A DNA stretch of 64,000 nucleotides from NCBI RefSeq assembly GCF_048595595.1, contig NZ_CP184347.1; one strand, written 5' to 3'. Origin of the DNA: Bacteroides pyogenes_A. GTDB taxonomy: Bacteria > Bacteroidota > Bacteroidia > Bacteroidales > Bacteroidaceae. Shown here one piece after another: positions 54,662-62,955 of the stretch; position 1 is the first letter of the stretch, and every line of letters begins with the position of its first letter. The position numbers and the translations under genes are program-made. The notes under the pieces were generated by a model. It had not been told where the DNA came from and searched no databases. It saw nothing but the letters and a program-made list of their open reading frames with translations.

Positions 54662-56482
54662 ATGAAAAGAAAGATTATGAGAACAAAGATATACAGCTTG
54701 CTGCTTGCAGCAATGAGTTTGGCGTCCTTGTCATCGTGCGAAAGTTTCCTTACGCGCGACCCTATGGATACCACCACAGACATTCCCGGCTTCTGGAACA
54801 ATGAAGAGAACATACGCACTTCGATCTACGCCTTTTACGACATCTATTTCGAGGGATACCGGAGCGGATGGAACCGTGCTGACTGGTATTCGGAGACCAA
54901 CGTAGCCGATTGGACGGACGATAACGCGCAGGAAGCCGCAACGTTCTTCACCAAAGTGGCCCCCACATCGGAAACGGACAACACGAAAACCAAAATCGAC
55001 GAACGCACATGGACATTCAGCTACGTACGGCAGTTCAACACGCTGATCGACCGCATCGGCAAGTCGACCATGAACGAAGAAGCGAAGAACCATTGGCTGG
55101 GAGTCGCACGGCTGCTGCGCGGCATGGAATACTCCAAGCTGGTATCCCGCTTCGGCGACGTGCCGTGGTATGGCGAACCATTGAGCAACACCGACTACGA
55201 AGCGCTGTACAAACCCCGCGAAAACCGTGTTCAAGTCATGGAGAAGGTACTCGACGACCTGAAGTTCGCTTGCGAAAACATACGAAAGACGGATGGCAAG
55301 CCGGGACTTACCATCAACAAAGCGGTGGCTTATGCTTACACTTCACGCCTTATGCTTTTCGAGGGCACTTGGCAGAAATACCGCGCGAAAAACAACGAAG
55401 CGGCCAAGAAGTTCCTGAAAGCCGCCAAAGAAGCGGCGGCAGAGCTGATGAACCGGAATGATTACAAACTGGCAGACGATTACAAATCGCTCACCACTTC
55501 GGAAGACTTGGCGGGCAATCCCGAAATCATCATCTACCGCTCTTACGTAGACGGAGCAGTCACCCACAGCCTGATGACATTCCAGAATACGGAGAAGGAA
55601 AAAAACAGCCCGTCGAAATCATTGGTCGACAGCTACCTGTCTGCCAACGGGCTGCCTATCCATCAACCCGAAAACAAGCAGTTCAAAGGCGACAAATGGT
55701 TCTTTGACGAGATTGCCGACCGCGATCCGCGCCTGTCGGCAACAATAGAAACCAAAGGGCTTCGCCTGAAAGACGTGGAAGCCGTGTATGCCATTTCGGG
55801 ATACTTCGCCAACCGCTTCGTAAACGAAAAGTTGATAGACAAACCGGGAGGTACGAGCTCTACTTGCATCACCGACGCTCCGGTGATGAAACTCAACGAG
55901 GTGCTGATGAACTACATCGAAGCCGCCGCCGAACTGGCGCAACTGAACGACTACACGCTGACACAAGCCGACTTTGACCAAACAATCAATGTCATCCGTA
56001 GCCGTAAGAGCACGAACATGCCGCACGTGAAACTTTCGGGCACAGACCTGTCCGTCAACGGCATCGTGATCAACGACCCCAAACGCGACGGTGACGTACC
56101 TTCGCTGATCTGGGAAATTCGCCGCGAGCGCCGCGTAGAACTGGTGTACGAAGGTATCCGCTTCAACGATTTGCGCCGATGGAACAAGTTGCACTATGCC
56201 GACATGGTGAAGAATCCGCCCATCAATATGGGAGCGTGGCTCGACAAAGAACGCTACATAGCCTGGTACAATGCCAACCACCTTTCAACCCCCATCAGTA
56301 TGGAGAGCTTGAAAAACATTATCCTCGACAGGCCGGGCAATGCCGGATATATCGTGCCCATAGAGTCGGATGTGATGAAACGCACCCTTCAGGAAAAGGA
56401 CTACCTATATCCCATTCCTCTGGATGAAATCACACTTTACAAGAGTCATGGCTACACATTGGAGCAGAATAAAGGATGGTAA
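54662..56482 (+). CDS. SusD-like surface lipoprotein
   Basis: The protein has 606 residues from the ATG at 54662, 17 bp after susC; the frame extends upstream into susC but without a signal sequence. Lipobox LSSC. SusD features: SFLTRDPMDTTTD, WLGVARLLRGMEYSKLVSRFG, IWEIRRERRVELVYEGIRFND and the C-terminal YLYPIPLDEITLYKSHGY. It binds the ligand for the adjacent SusC. The last codons (LEQNKGW) belong to a DNA repeat that continues beyond the stop codon. Confidence 0.93.
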   Translation: MKRKIMRTKIYSLLLAAMSLASLSSCESFLTRDPMDTTTDIPGFWNNEENIRTSIYAFYDIYFEGYRSGWNRADWYSETNVADWTDDNAQEAATFFTKVAPTSETDNTKTKIDERTWTFSYVRQFNTLIDRIGKSTMNEEAKNHWLGVARLLRGMEYSKLVSRFGDVPWYGEPLSNTDYEALYKPRENRVQVMEKVLDDLKFACENIRKTDGKPGLTINKAVAYAYTSRLMLFEGTWQKYRAKNNEAAKKFLKAAKEAAAELMNRNDYKLADDYKSLTTSEDLAGNPEIIIYRSYVDGAVTHSLMTFQNTEKEKNSPSKSLVDSYLSANGLPIHQPENKQFKGDKWFFDEIADRDPRLSATIETKGLRLKDVEAVYAISGYFANRFVNEKLIDKPGGTSSTCITDAPVMKLNEVLMNYIEAAAELAQLNDYTLTQADFDQTINVIRSRKSTNMPHVKLSGTDLSVNGIVINDPKRDGDVPSLIWEIRRERRVELVYEGIRFNDLRRWNKLHYADMVKNPPINMGAWLDKERYIAWYNANHLSTPISMESLKNIILDRPGNAGYIVPIESDVMKRTLQEKDYLYPIPLDEITLYKSHGYTLEQNKGW

Positions 56483-56635
56483 CGCCACCGTGCAGGCAAC
56501 GATGCTTCACAGCAACGTACTGCACATTGGAGGGCATTGTGGGTTCCAACCAGCAGGAGAGCAGAGAAAGCTTCAAAGCAACGTACTACATGGAGCTAAA
56601 TAAAGGATGGTAGCCGGTCTTTTACCCCCAAAGGC
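56438..56635. repeat. About 66-bp repeats running out of the susD 3' end
   Basis: GCTTCAxAGCAACGTACT recurs at 56504 and 56570 (66 bp apart). The susD tail GGAGCAGAATAAAGGATGGTA (56461) is repeated as GGAGCTAAATAAAGGATGG at 56592 (131 bp, twice the period). The units are degenerate. Part of the 563-bp gene-free stretch 56483-57045. Confidence 0.7.
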
Positions 56636-56774
56636 CGCGCATCCTCAAGTTCGATACAAAGAGAACCAAACATCCGGAGTTTCGTTGTTTTCCCGCCGCC
56701 ACGGCGCGCTTCACAAAAGGGTGTTTTGAAACAAACATGCAGAGTTTCGTTGTTTTTCATGCTTGTGACACAAG

Positions 56775-56838
56775 AGTTTCCCACTGGGGAAACTTTTGTG
56801 TCCATTAAGGGAAACTTTTGTTTCCCCAGTGGGAAACT
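56775..56838. repeat. 64-bp palindromic GGGAAACTTTTG element
   Basis: The first 19 bases (AGTTTCCCACTGGGGAAAC, 56775-56793) return exactly inverted at 56820-56838. GGAAAC occurs at 56788, 56810 and 56832, 22 bp apart. The left 20 bases equal 5796-5815. Confidence 0.88.
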
Positions 56839-56859
56839 AAGCTGTATATATATGCTTAC

Positions 56860-56879
56860 GGCGATAGATATCTATCGCC
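56860..56879. other. Perfect 20-bp palindrome
   Basis: GGCGATAGATATCTATCGCC is its own reverse complement. It could be an operator for a dimeric regulator or a cruciform; it lies between convergent genes. Confidence 0.7.
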
Positions 56880-56897
56880 ATCAGCGTATATCCGAAT

Positions 56898-56938
56898 AAA
56901 GCCGTTTCAGCTTGTTAATTTATAGCTGAAACGGCTTT
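56898..56938. terminator. Bidirectional terminator between susD and GH16
   Basis: AAAGCCGTTTCAGCT (56898-56912) pairs perfectly with 56924-56938 across an 11-nt loop. The minus-strand exit reads TTTATTC, so it mainly serves the GH16 operon. Confidence 0.75.
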
Positions 56939-57045
56939 CATTGTATACTCGAATGCAGATGATGACTTCCGAGTGTTTCAGAGCGCCTCTTGCATATCTG
57001 CCTTCATCCCGAAAGACTGCTTCAAGCCTTTCTCCGCGCTTGCGG

Positions 57046-58152
57046 CTATTCGGACAGTTTGGTCACTCTCACCCAATCCACCTCCATCACAGCCGGCAGA
57101 TTATCGTCATCTACGGGGCCTGCCCACGAGCCGGGGCGATCTCCGCCCAAACCCATGTTCAGAATCAAATAGAATGAAGAATCTTTGGTAAAGGGCCATT
57201 GCTTCATTTCCGCTTCGTTCTCCAACTTGAGGTTGGGGTATGAGAATGTTTCCTGCCCATTGACAAAAAAGGTAAGCCGGTCTTCGCTCCATTCCATCCC
57301 ATAGGTATTCCAATTCCGGTAATCGCAGACCACCGTTTTTGTGTTAGACGGTTTCTTAATGCCTAAATTATACGTATAGTTGGTGTGTATCGTATGGTGA
57401 ATATGAGGCTCCTGCTTGACATGCTCCATAATGTCAATCTCTCCGCAGTTGGGCCAACCGTTGTAGATAAACTTGCGGGGCATCATCCAGATGGCGGGGA
57501 AAGCACCGTTCGGACATTGGGTGATTCTTGCCCGTACCTCTACGCGTCCGAAAGTAAAATCGAATTTACCGTTGGTCTCTATGCCGCCCGCCTTATATTC
57601 TCCGTTAACTTTTTCTGCCACCAACACCAGCTTGCCGTCTTTCAGATAGGCTTGGTCGTAACTTTCAGACATCTCATCGTTCCAGTCGGAGCCGGCTTTC
57701 TTACAAAGCGCCCATTTCTCCGGATCGGGCGTGCTGCCGGTGTTAAAGTCGTCTACGAACAACAGGTTCTTATACGTTTCGTCAAACTTCGTAAGTACGA
57801 TGGTATAAGTCGTCTGCTTGCCATCTTCGGTTGTAACGGTCACTGTCTGCTCTTTTTCCCATTTCCCGATAAACGCGGAAGGGTCGGGAGCAATGACAGC
57901 GTCATTGCTCATCAGCGTATATTCCACTCCTGTAATGGTATTGGCATCTTCGATAGCCCCGATTTCCACCTTATGCGCCGTCTGGTCTATTTTCCCGTGG
58001 AAAAACGAATCTCCTACCTTGACAGCAAAGGCGGTGAGCGGGTACTTCTTTGGCGAAACAACGCTTCCCGTACTGTCGTCATCCGAGCAGGCGATGCAGG
58101 AGAACCCCAGCAAAGCCATACCCAGCGAAAGTAATAATTTTTTCTTTATCAT
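57046..58152 (-). CDS. GH16 endo-beta-glucanase (laminarinase-like) lipoprotein
   Basis: The 368-residue surface or periplasmic lipoprotein has lipobox CIAC (Cys22). Residues about 37-123 form an Ig-like DUF5018-type domain; residues about 130-367 are GH16. The catalytic motif is GEIDIME with nucleophile Glu238, Asp240 and acid/base Glu243. Supporting motifs include GAFPAIWMMP, WPNCGEID and the C-terminal GGDRPGSWAG. GH16 enzymes of this type cut beta-1,3- or mixed beta-1,3/1,4-glucans internally. Last gene of the SusC-SusD-BACON-BACON-GH16 operon (42-bp gap). Confidence 0.92.
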   Translation of the reverse strand: MIKKKLLLSLGMALLGFSCIACSDDDSTGSVVSPKKYPLTAFAVKVGDSFFHGKIDQTAHKVEIGAIEDANTITGVEYTLMSNDAVIAPDPSAFIGKWEKEQTVTVTTEDGKQTTYTIVLTKFDETYKNLLFVDDFNTGSTPDPEKWALCKKAGSDWNDEMSESYDQAYLKDGKLVLVAEKVNGEYKAGGIETNGKFDFTFGRVEVRARITQCPNGAFPAIWMMPRKFIYNGWPNCGEIDIMEHVKQEPHIHHTIHTNYTYNLGIKKPSNTKTVVCDYRNWNTYGMEWSEDRLTFFVNGQETFSYPNLKLENEAEMKQWPFTKDSSFYLILNMGLGGDRPGSWAGPVDDDNLPAVMEVDWVRVTKLSE

Positions 58153-58194
58153 ATTCTTGTTGTTTTATTGATTCATATATCGGTTGCCGATGCT

Positions 58195-59676
58195 TTAATC
58201 TCCCCAAACCAACGGAGCGATGTACTCCCACTTCGTAAACACTACGCTTCCTCCTGACGCGCGCAGCAAGAAGGTTCCCCCGGCGCTGATCTGGTCGAAC
58301 GGAACTTTCCATGTATCGCTCGAACCGTTCGAATCGGTTATACCGTCGCTGGTTGCCTTGGCTATCACCACATCGTTGAGTATCCATTCGGTATAAATCC
58401 ATGCCTTAGACGGATCATTCGGGTCGACCGCCTTCTGAATATCGAACGACAACACATTCGGCTTCCCGGTATCTACGTCGCGGATACAATTGCTGTTCTC
58501 GCTAAACACATCGCCGCACCAAGGGGTAGTGCTCAGGCTCGTTTTCTTGTTCAGCACATGGAAACGCAATTCCGCATACGGGTTGCTTCCGCTCCAGATA
58601 AAGAACAGATTGACGCGTGTATTGCCAAACGGCTCCAGATAGAAATTGTAGCGTCCCGGCATCAAGCCGCCCGGACCGTAGAAATCTCCGCTGATGGTAC
58701 GGTTCACCTCTTTTACCACCGGAATCTTCGGATTGGCTTGTTTGAACTTCACTGTTTTCACAAGCGGAGTAGCTCCCTCGTCAGCTTTGGTAGTGAGCAC
58801 GATTATCCCTGTACGCACGCTGGAACCTTTGTGTTCGGATACATTGATTACCAGATTGGCGGAACCGCTGAACGAAGTCTTTTCAAACTCGTACCAGTCG
58901 TCATCTGCCTCATTCTCTTTAGATGCGCTCCATTCTGCGTTCGACTCCACAGGAATCACCAGTTGCTGCGCTTTCTCGTACACGGCAAACCATTTTCCGT
59001 TTTCGGGAGTTGCGGGAGTCAGCAAAACACCGTCTTGTGTACACGCTACTTCGCGCGCCACCTTACCGTGGCGATCGTATATGGTCACTACGCCCGTGCG
59101 CTGCTCGCCCGTATTGGGAGAAGCGGACACTACAACTTTCCCATTCTGTTCGCCGGACATCCCCGAGCGGAGTTTCAGCCAAACAGCGCCTTCCGTTACC
59201 TTCGCCGTCCATTTCTGATTGCTGAGCACATCGAATGCCATCTCCTCTCCTTCCCTTCCAATCATCTCCACGCCTTCCACATCGAGATAGGCGATGCCCT
59301 TTTGCGTAAGCACAAACCGTTTGCCCGTCCAATAGTCGCTTTTGATACTGATGGTATCCGTCCGGTCGTCGAGCTCCGTATTTTCTTTGCAGGTGATGGT
59401 TACCGTATAAGTCTCACCCGCCTCGCCCTTAGCGGGCGAGATAGCGTACCAATCGTATTTGCCGAACACTTCCCAAGGATCGGTCGATTTGACAAGGAAA
59501 GAAACCGGCTCGGGATTTTTGGCTTCCAACAAGTAAGCATCTTCCACCCTGTAACGCAAGTCGACCCATTTCTCGGCTTTCTCATCATCTTTACAACTTT
59601 GCAGCAAGAGAGACATCCCCCAAAGAGCAAAGAGCGAAAAGCCCAATAATGCTGTTCTATATTTCACAAGTTTCAT
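58195..59676 (-). CDS. BACON-domain surface lipoprotein, glycan-binding candidate 2
   Basis: The 493-residue lipoprotein has lipobox LQSC (Cys28). Tandem BACON-type beta sandwiches are seen at about 120-215 (FDVLSNQKWTAKV, TIYDRHGKVAREV) and 235-320 (IPVESNAEWSAS, FKQANP), after an N-terminal related domain (WEVFGKYDWYAISP). The C-terminal domain (about 335-490) has many aromatic residues (FYLEPFGNTRVNLFFIWSG) and may be the carbohydrate-binding unit. Its architecture matches the neighbouring lipoprotein 59704-61182. Acts as a surface glycan-binding protein of the beta-glucan PUL by inference. Confidence 0.75.
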   Translation of the reverse strand: MKLVKYRTALLGFSLFALWGMSLLLQSCKDDEKAEKWVDLRYRVEDAYLLEAKNPEPVSFLVKSTDPWEVFGKYDWYAISPAKGEAGETYTVTITCKENTELDDRTDTISIKSDYWTGKRFVLTQKGIAYLDVEGVEMIGREGEEMAFDVLSNQKWTAKVTEGAVWLKLRSGMSGEQNGKVVVSASPNTGEQRTGVVTIYDRHGKVAREVACTQDGVLLTPATPENGKWFAVYEKAQQLVIPVESNAEWSASKENEADDDWYEFEKTSFSGSANLVINVSEHKGSSVRTGIIVLTTKADEGATPLVKTVKFKQANPKIPVVKEVNRTISGDFYGPGGLMPGRYNFYLEPFGNTRVNLFFIWSGSNPYAELRFHVLNKKTSLSTTPWCGDVFSENSNCIRDVDTGKPNVLSFDIQKAVDPNDPSKAWIYTEWILNDVVIAKATSDGITDSNGSSDTWKVPFDQISAGGTFLLRASGGSVVFTKWEYIAPLVWGD

Positions 59677-59703
59677 AATCTTTTCGTTTTTAGCTTTTTA
59701 AAA

Positions 59704-61182
59704 TCACTCCGCAGGTTCGTGGGTGATGCTCTTAATCACATAGTAATCGTCAGGTTCCGCTACTGTGATCTGAAGATTCACCATTTGCCCCGGATTATTG
59801 TCGGGATCTTCCTCGTAACAGTTGCTCTTATTGCCGAGCACGGCCATCTCCGTCCCGTCGATCACCAGTCTCAATCTCAGCTTGCCGGCATTATCCGGAT
59901 CGTTTTCCACATAAAAATCTATCTTGCGAATCGCGTTCACTTGTTCCGCTGTCAGCTTGAAGGTTTTCTGCTGCCACGCAAACCCGCTGCCGCCGCATGT
60001 GTACTGGCATGGAGCATCCGACCTCAGCCAGAAATGGAAGTTGGTATTTCCCTTGTTCGGCCACATATTGAATACCAAGCGCGATTTTCCCGTCAGGTTC
60101 ATTTCTGCGAATTCGAAACTCAGGCGTCCTTTCCTGAACGCATAGTTGGAAACGATATTGTTGTTTACAACTGCCTTCATTTTCACATTTCCGGTTTGCT
60201 CGTCCACTGTATAGTTTTCACCGGCCGCACTGAACCAGAACTGCGGGCGTTGCGTGATTCCGAAAGATACTCCCTCAAAGCCCGGAATAATGTCTACTGT
60301 CGACAGCAACACATGTGCCTTCCGGGTAACCAACCGGTTGCTGGGCTTCACAGATATCTTCAGTTCCGATTCGTTCAGAGCTTCCGCTCTCATCCAAGCA
60401 GCAAACTCTTCGGGCACTTTCACCTTCCATGCCTTATTCGCCCGCACTTTCACCACTTTTTCCGATTCGTTCCAGCCGAAGTCAATTGTTCCGCTTTCCG
60501 AAGGCTCTTCCTGCTCAATTACCACTCCATCCTGATGAACAGTGAAGGTAAACTCTTCATAATCGGTCTTCACGGTAAGTGTGCCGCTTCTCCGCGCACC
60601 CGGATTTTCGGGAAGAGTGATGCTGATACTCTCTTTCTCTCCACTCTCATTCCCTTGCCCGGAAGCCTTGTCAATGTTTTCGAGGAACTGAGTGGAAGGA
60701 ATAATCTCCCAAGGTTTATTCGAAATGATGTTGAAAGAGATTTTTCCGCCTTCGGTGGGAACCATTCCGTCGTAAGGAATCACCACCAGATTTTCTTTCG
60801 AAGCTTGCGTGATGGTGATTACCCTTGCTTCTTCGATGCCTTCGGCTTTGATTGTCAGCGTAGCTGTACGCGACTGTTTTCCGGTATTCGGCTCCGTTGT
60901 CACCACAATTTCCGAAACCAGCGAGCTGGACGCGCTCATGGCGGGAGTAGCCTTGCACCATTGCCGGTCGCTGCTGATTGTCCACGGAGTGTTGGAGCTG
61001 ATATTGAAAACCACATTGCTGGGCGAAGTAGCCGTTACGGTATACGTGTCTTGCGCATCGATGCGGATATTGAGCGGACCTTCCGGCTGAGAGTCGATAT
61101 CGAATTCCTGACAAGCGGTGAAACTGAATGCGCACAAGGCAAAAATCAGTTGCAATAATGTGTTGTTATATAACTTTTTCAT
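59704..61182 (-). CDS. BACON-domain surface lipoprotein, glycan-binding candidate 1
   Basis: The 492-residue lipoprotein has a lipobox-like FTACQ (Cys24). BACON modules with FNISSNTPWTISSDRQW (about 57-73), FNIISNKPWEIIPS (about 150-163) and a third near NKAWKVKVPEEF (about 253) are followed by a C-terminal domain (about 315-490) with FSAAGENYTVDE and NFHFWLRSDAP. Length and layout match the protein encoded by 58195-59676, so the two look like paralogs. Such proteins in Bacteroides PULs bind the target glycan at the surface. Operon gaps are 27 and 32 bp. Confidence 0.75.
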   Translation of the reverse strand: MKKLYNNTLLQLIFALCAFSFTACQEFDIDSQPEGPLNIRIDAQDTYTVTATSPSNVVFNISSNTPWTISSDRQWCKATPAMSASSSLVSEIVVTTEPNTGKQSRTATLTIKAEGIEEARVITITQASKENLVVIPYDGMVPTEGGKISFNIISNKPWEIIPSTQFLENIDKASGQGNESGEKESISITLPENPGARRSGTLTVKTDYEEFTFTVHQDGVVIEQEEPSESGTIDFGWNESEKVVKVRANKAWKVKVPEEFAAWMRAEALNESELKISVKPSNRLVTRKAHVLLSTVDIIPGFEGVSFGITQRPQFWFSAAGENYTVDEQTGNVKMKAVVNNNIVSNYAFRKGRLSFEFAEMNLTGKSRLVFNMWPNKGNTNFHFWLRSDAPCQYTCGGSGFAWQQKTFKLTAEQVNAIRKIDFYVENDPDNAGKLRLRLVIDGTEMAVLGNKSNCYEEDPDNNPGQMVNLQITVAEPDDYYVIKSITHEPAE

Positions 61183-61214
61183 ACGTCTTTAAACTATTGG
61201 ATTAAACAAATTGA

Positions 61215-62942
61215 TTACCATCCTGTGTTTTGAGGATTCAAGTTCTTATTTTTATACAACTCGCTTTGCGGAATGGGATACAGATACATGCAGTCTCTCC
61301 ACTTGCGGATTTCGTAAAGGTTTTTGTAAAAAGAGAAACTACCGTCCTGCTTCTTTTCTATTTTTACACCGTATAGTTCCCTTTGTGTAGAATCGGCAAT
61401 CTTCCACCTCCTCACATCCCAAAAGCGGTGATCTTCGAAAGCAAACTCTACCCGCCACTCATTGTACAAACGCCGGATAAACTCATCTTTGTCGCACGAA
61501 GGGATTGCGGGCATGCCTGCATTCTTTCGCACTTCATTGAGCGCCCATAGAGCGGAATGCTTATACACACCGTCCGTGTGGTTTGCATCACCGAAAGCGT
61601 TTATCATCGATTCGGCATACGTGAGCAACGTTTCCGCATAACGGTAAATCACCCAATGATGCTTGTTGCTTACTTCCTTGTCGGGCGTAAAGCTCGTAGT
61701 CTCCTGAATGTATTTGCGCAGGTAATATCCGGTAGGAGAGCCGCCTTGCGTTACCGGGAAACAGTCTTTTCCACCCTCGAAGGTCTCGATAGTGCTTTCT
61801 TTGAACTTCGATCCGTTGGCCAGAACCACCCGGTAGAAGCGCGGGTCACGATTAGCGTAAGGATTCTGCGCATCAAACTGCGGATCGGCGCAGACCCAAC
61901 CTTTATCTTCCAAAGTCACTTTATAGCCGTTTACCGTCTCAAAAGCATCTACAAGATTCTGGGAAGGGAAATTGCCGTAAGCAATCATACCTGAGCCACG
62001 TCTCCCTTCGGTGAACCGGATAGGAAAATTATACAATTCGAAGTTTGCCGATTCGGAATTCATGCGCATCAGGACCACTTCGATAGAAGCAACATTATTG
62101 GCGCTCTCCTGTGAAGAGAGAGCATACAACCCGGTTTCCATTATATCCAGTGCCGCTTTAGCCGACTGTTTCCATCTTTCAGCGTCCATCGAAGGGTTGT
62201 GCAGCTTGCTGGCGGCATAGAGCAAAGCCTTCGATTTCACCGCCATGGCAAAGCCTTTCGTTATGCGTCCCACCTGCTTGTCGGGTTCGTTGGCATAGCT
62301 CTCGGGCAAATTCTCTGCCGCTTCTTCACATTCGTCGACAATGAAGCGGATCACCTCATCGAATGGAGTTTTTCCGATCGTATTCGCCTCCTCTTTATTC
62401 AGAACCTTCAAGGGCATGGCAATATCGCCGTAGCGGCGCGCCAGTTCAAAAAAGTAATACGCCCGCAGCACCCTCGCCTCGTAGGGGAAATACTTCAGCT
62501 TCTTCATCCAGTTCTTATAATTCCCATTGTACTCGTAACGCGAGAAATCGACTTTGGCAATGTCTTCAATAAAACTGTTGGCGGCACGTATGCCATTGTA
62601 CAGCATCCACGCATCATCGTAAGTCTTAATCGGCGACCAATTGCCGTTGTTCACATTTTGCACGGGTTCCGCTACCGCTCCGAACTCTCCGTCGTCGGAA
62701 GCGCAATCACGCATTGCGTACCCTTCAGGGTATAAAGCTCCCGAAGCTCCGAACCAGCGGCATCCCTGCGGCATGAATGAATATACATGGGTAAGCATAT
62801 TCTCGGTGCTTCCGAAATATTTGTACATGTCTTCTTTTGTTTTCAGTCCGCTTGTCTCATCGAAATCGAGATAGTTGCATGAAGCCAACAACAACGAAGA
62901 CCATATAGTCATGATAATGTATTTTACTCTCATAGCATTCAT
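61215..62942 (-). CDS. SusD-like surface lipoprotein of the GH16 PUL
   Basis: The 575-residue lipoprotein has lipobox LLASC (Cys22). The SusD fold is shown by YLDFDETSGLKTKEDMYKYF, YEARVLRAYYFFELARRYGDIAMP, the C-terminal EWRVEFAFEDHRFWDVRRW and the closing YLYPIPQSELYKNKNLNPQ. It caps the SusC pore and binds the glucan. Located 13 bp after susC and 32 bp before the first BACON gene. Ligand assignment (beta-glucan) rests on the GH16 gene of the same operon. Confidence 0.94.
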   Translation of the reverse strand: MNAMRVKYIIMTIWSSLLLASCNYLDFDETSGLKTKEDMYKYFGSTENMLTHVYSFMPQGCRWFGASGALYPEGYAMRDCASDDGEFGAVAEPVQNVNNGNWSPIKTYDDAWMLYNGIRAANSFIEDIAKVDFSRYEYNGNYKNWMKKLKYFPYEARVLRAYYFFELARRYGDIAMPLKVLNKEEANTIGKTPFDEVIRFIVDECEEAAENLPESYANEPDKQVGRITKGFAMAVKSKALLYAASKLHNPSMDAERWKQSAKAALDIMETGLYALSSQESANNVASIEVVLMRMNSESANFELYNFPIRFTEGRRGSGMIAYGNFPSQNLVDAFETVNGYKVTLEDKGWVCADPQFDAQNPYANRDPRFYRVVLANGSKFKESTIETFEGGKDCFPVTQGGSPTGYYLRKYIQETTSFTPDKEVSNKHHWVIYRYAETLLTYAESMINAFGDANHTDGVYKHSALWALNEVRKNAGMPAIPSCDKDEFIRRLYNEWRVEFAFEDHRFWDVRRWKIADSTQRELYGVKIEKKQDGSFSFYKNLYEIRKWRDCMYLYPIPQSELYKNKNLNPQNTGW

Positions 62943-62955
62943 CAGTTAGTTTGCA

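Noticed and set aside
59719..61158. 479-codon plus-strand ORF
   Set aside because: It lies wholly antisense to a BACON lipoprotein gene; its product has no signal or domain and matches the expected shadow of a GC-biased gene.
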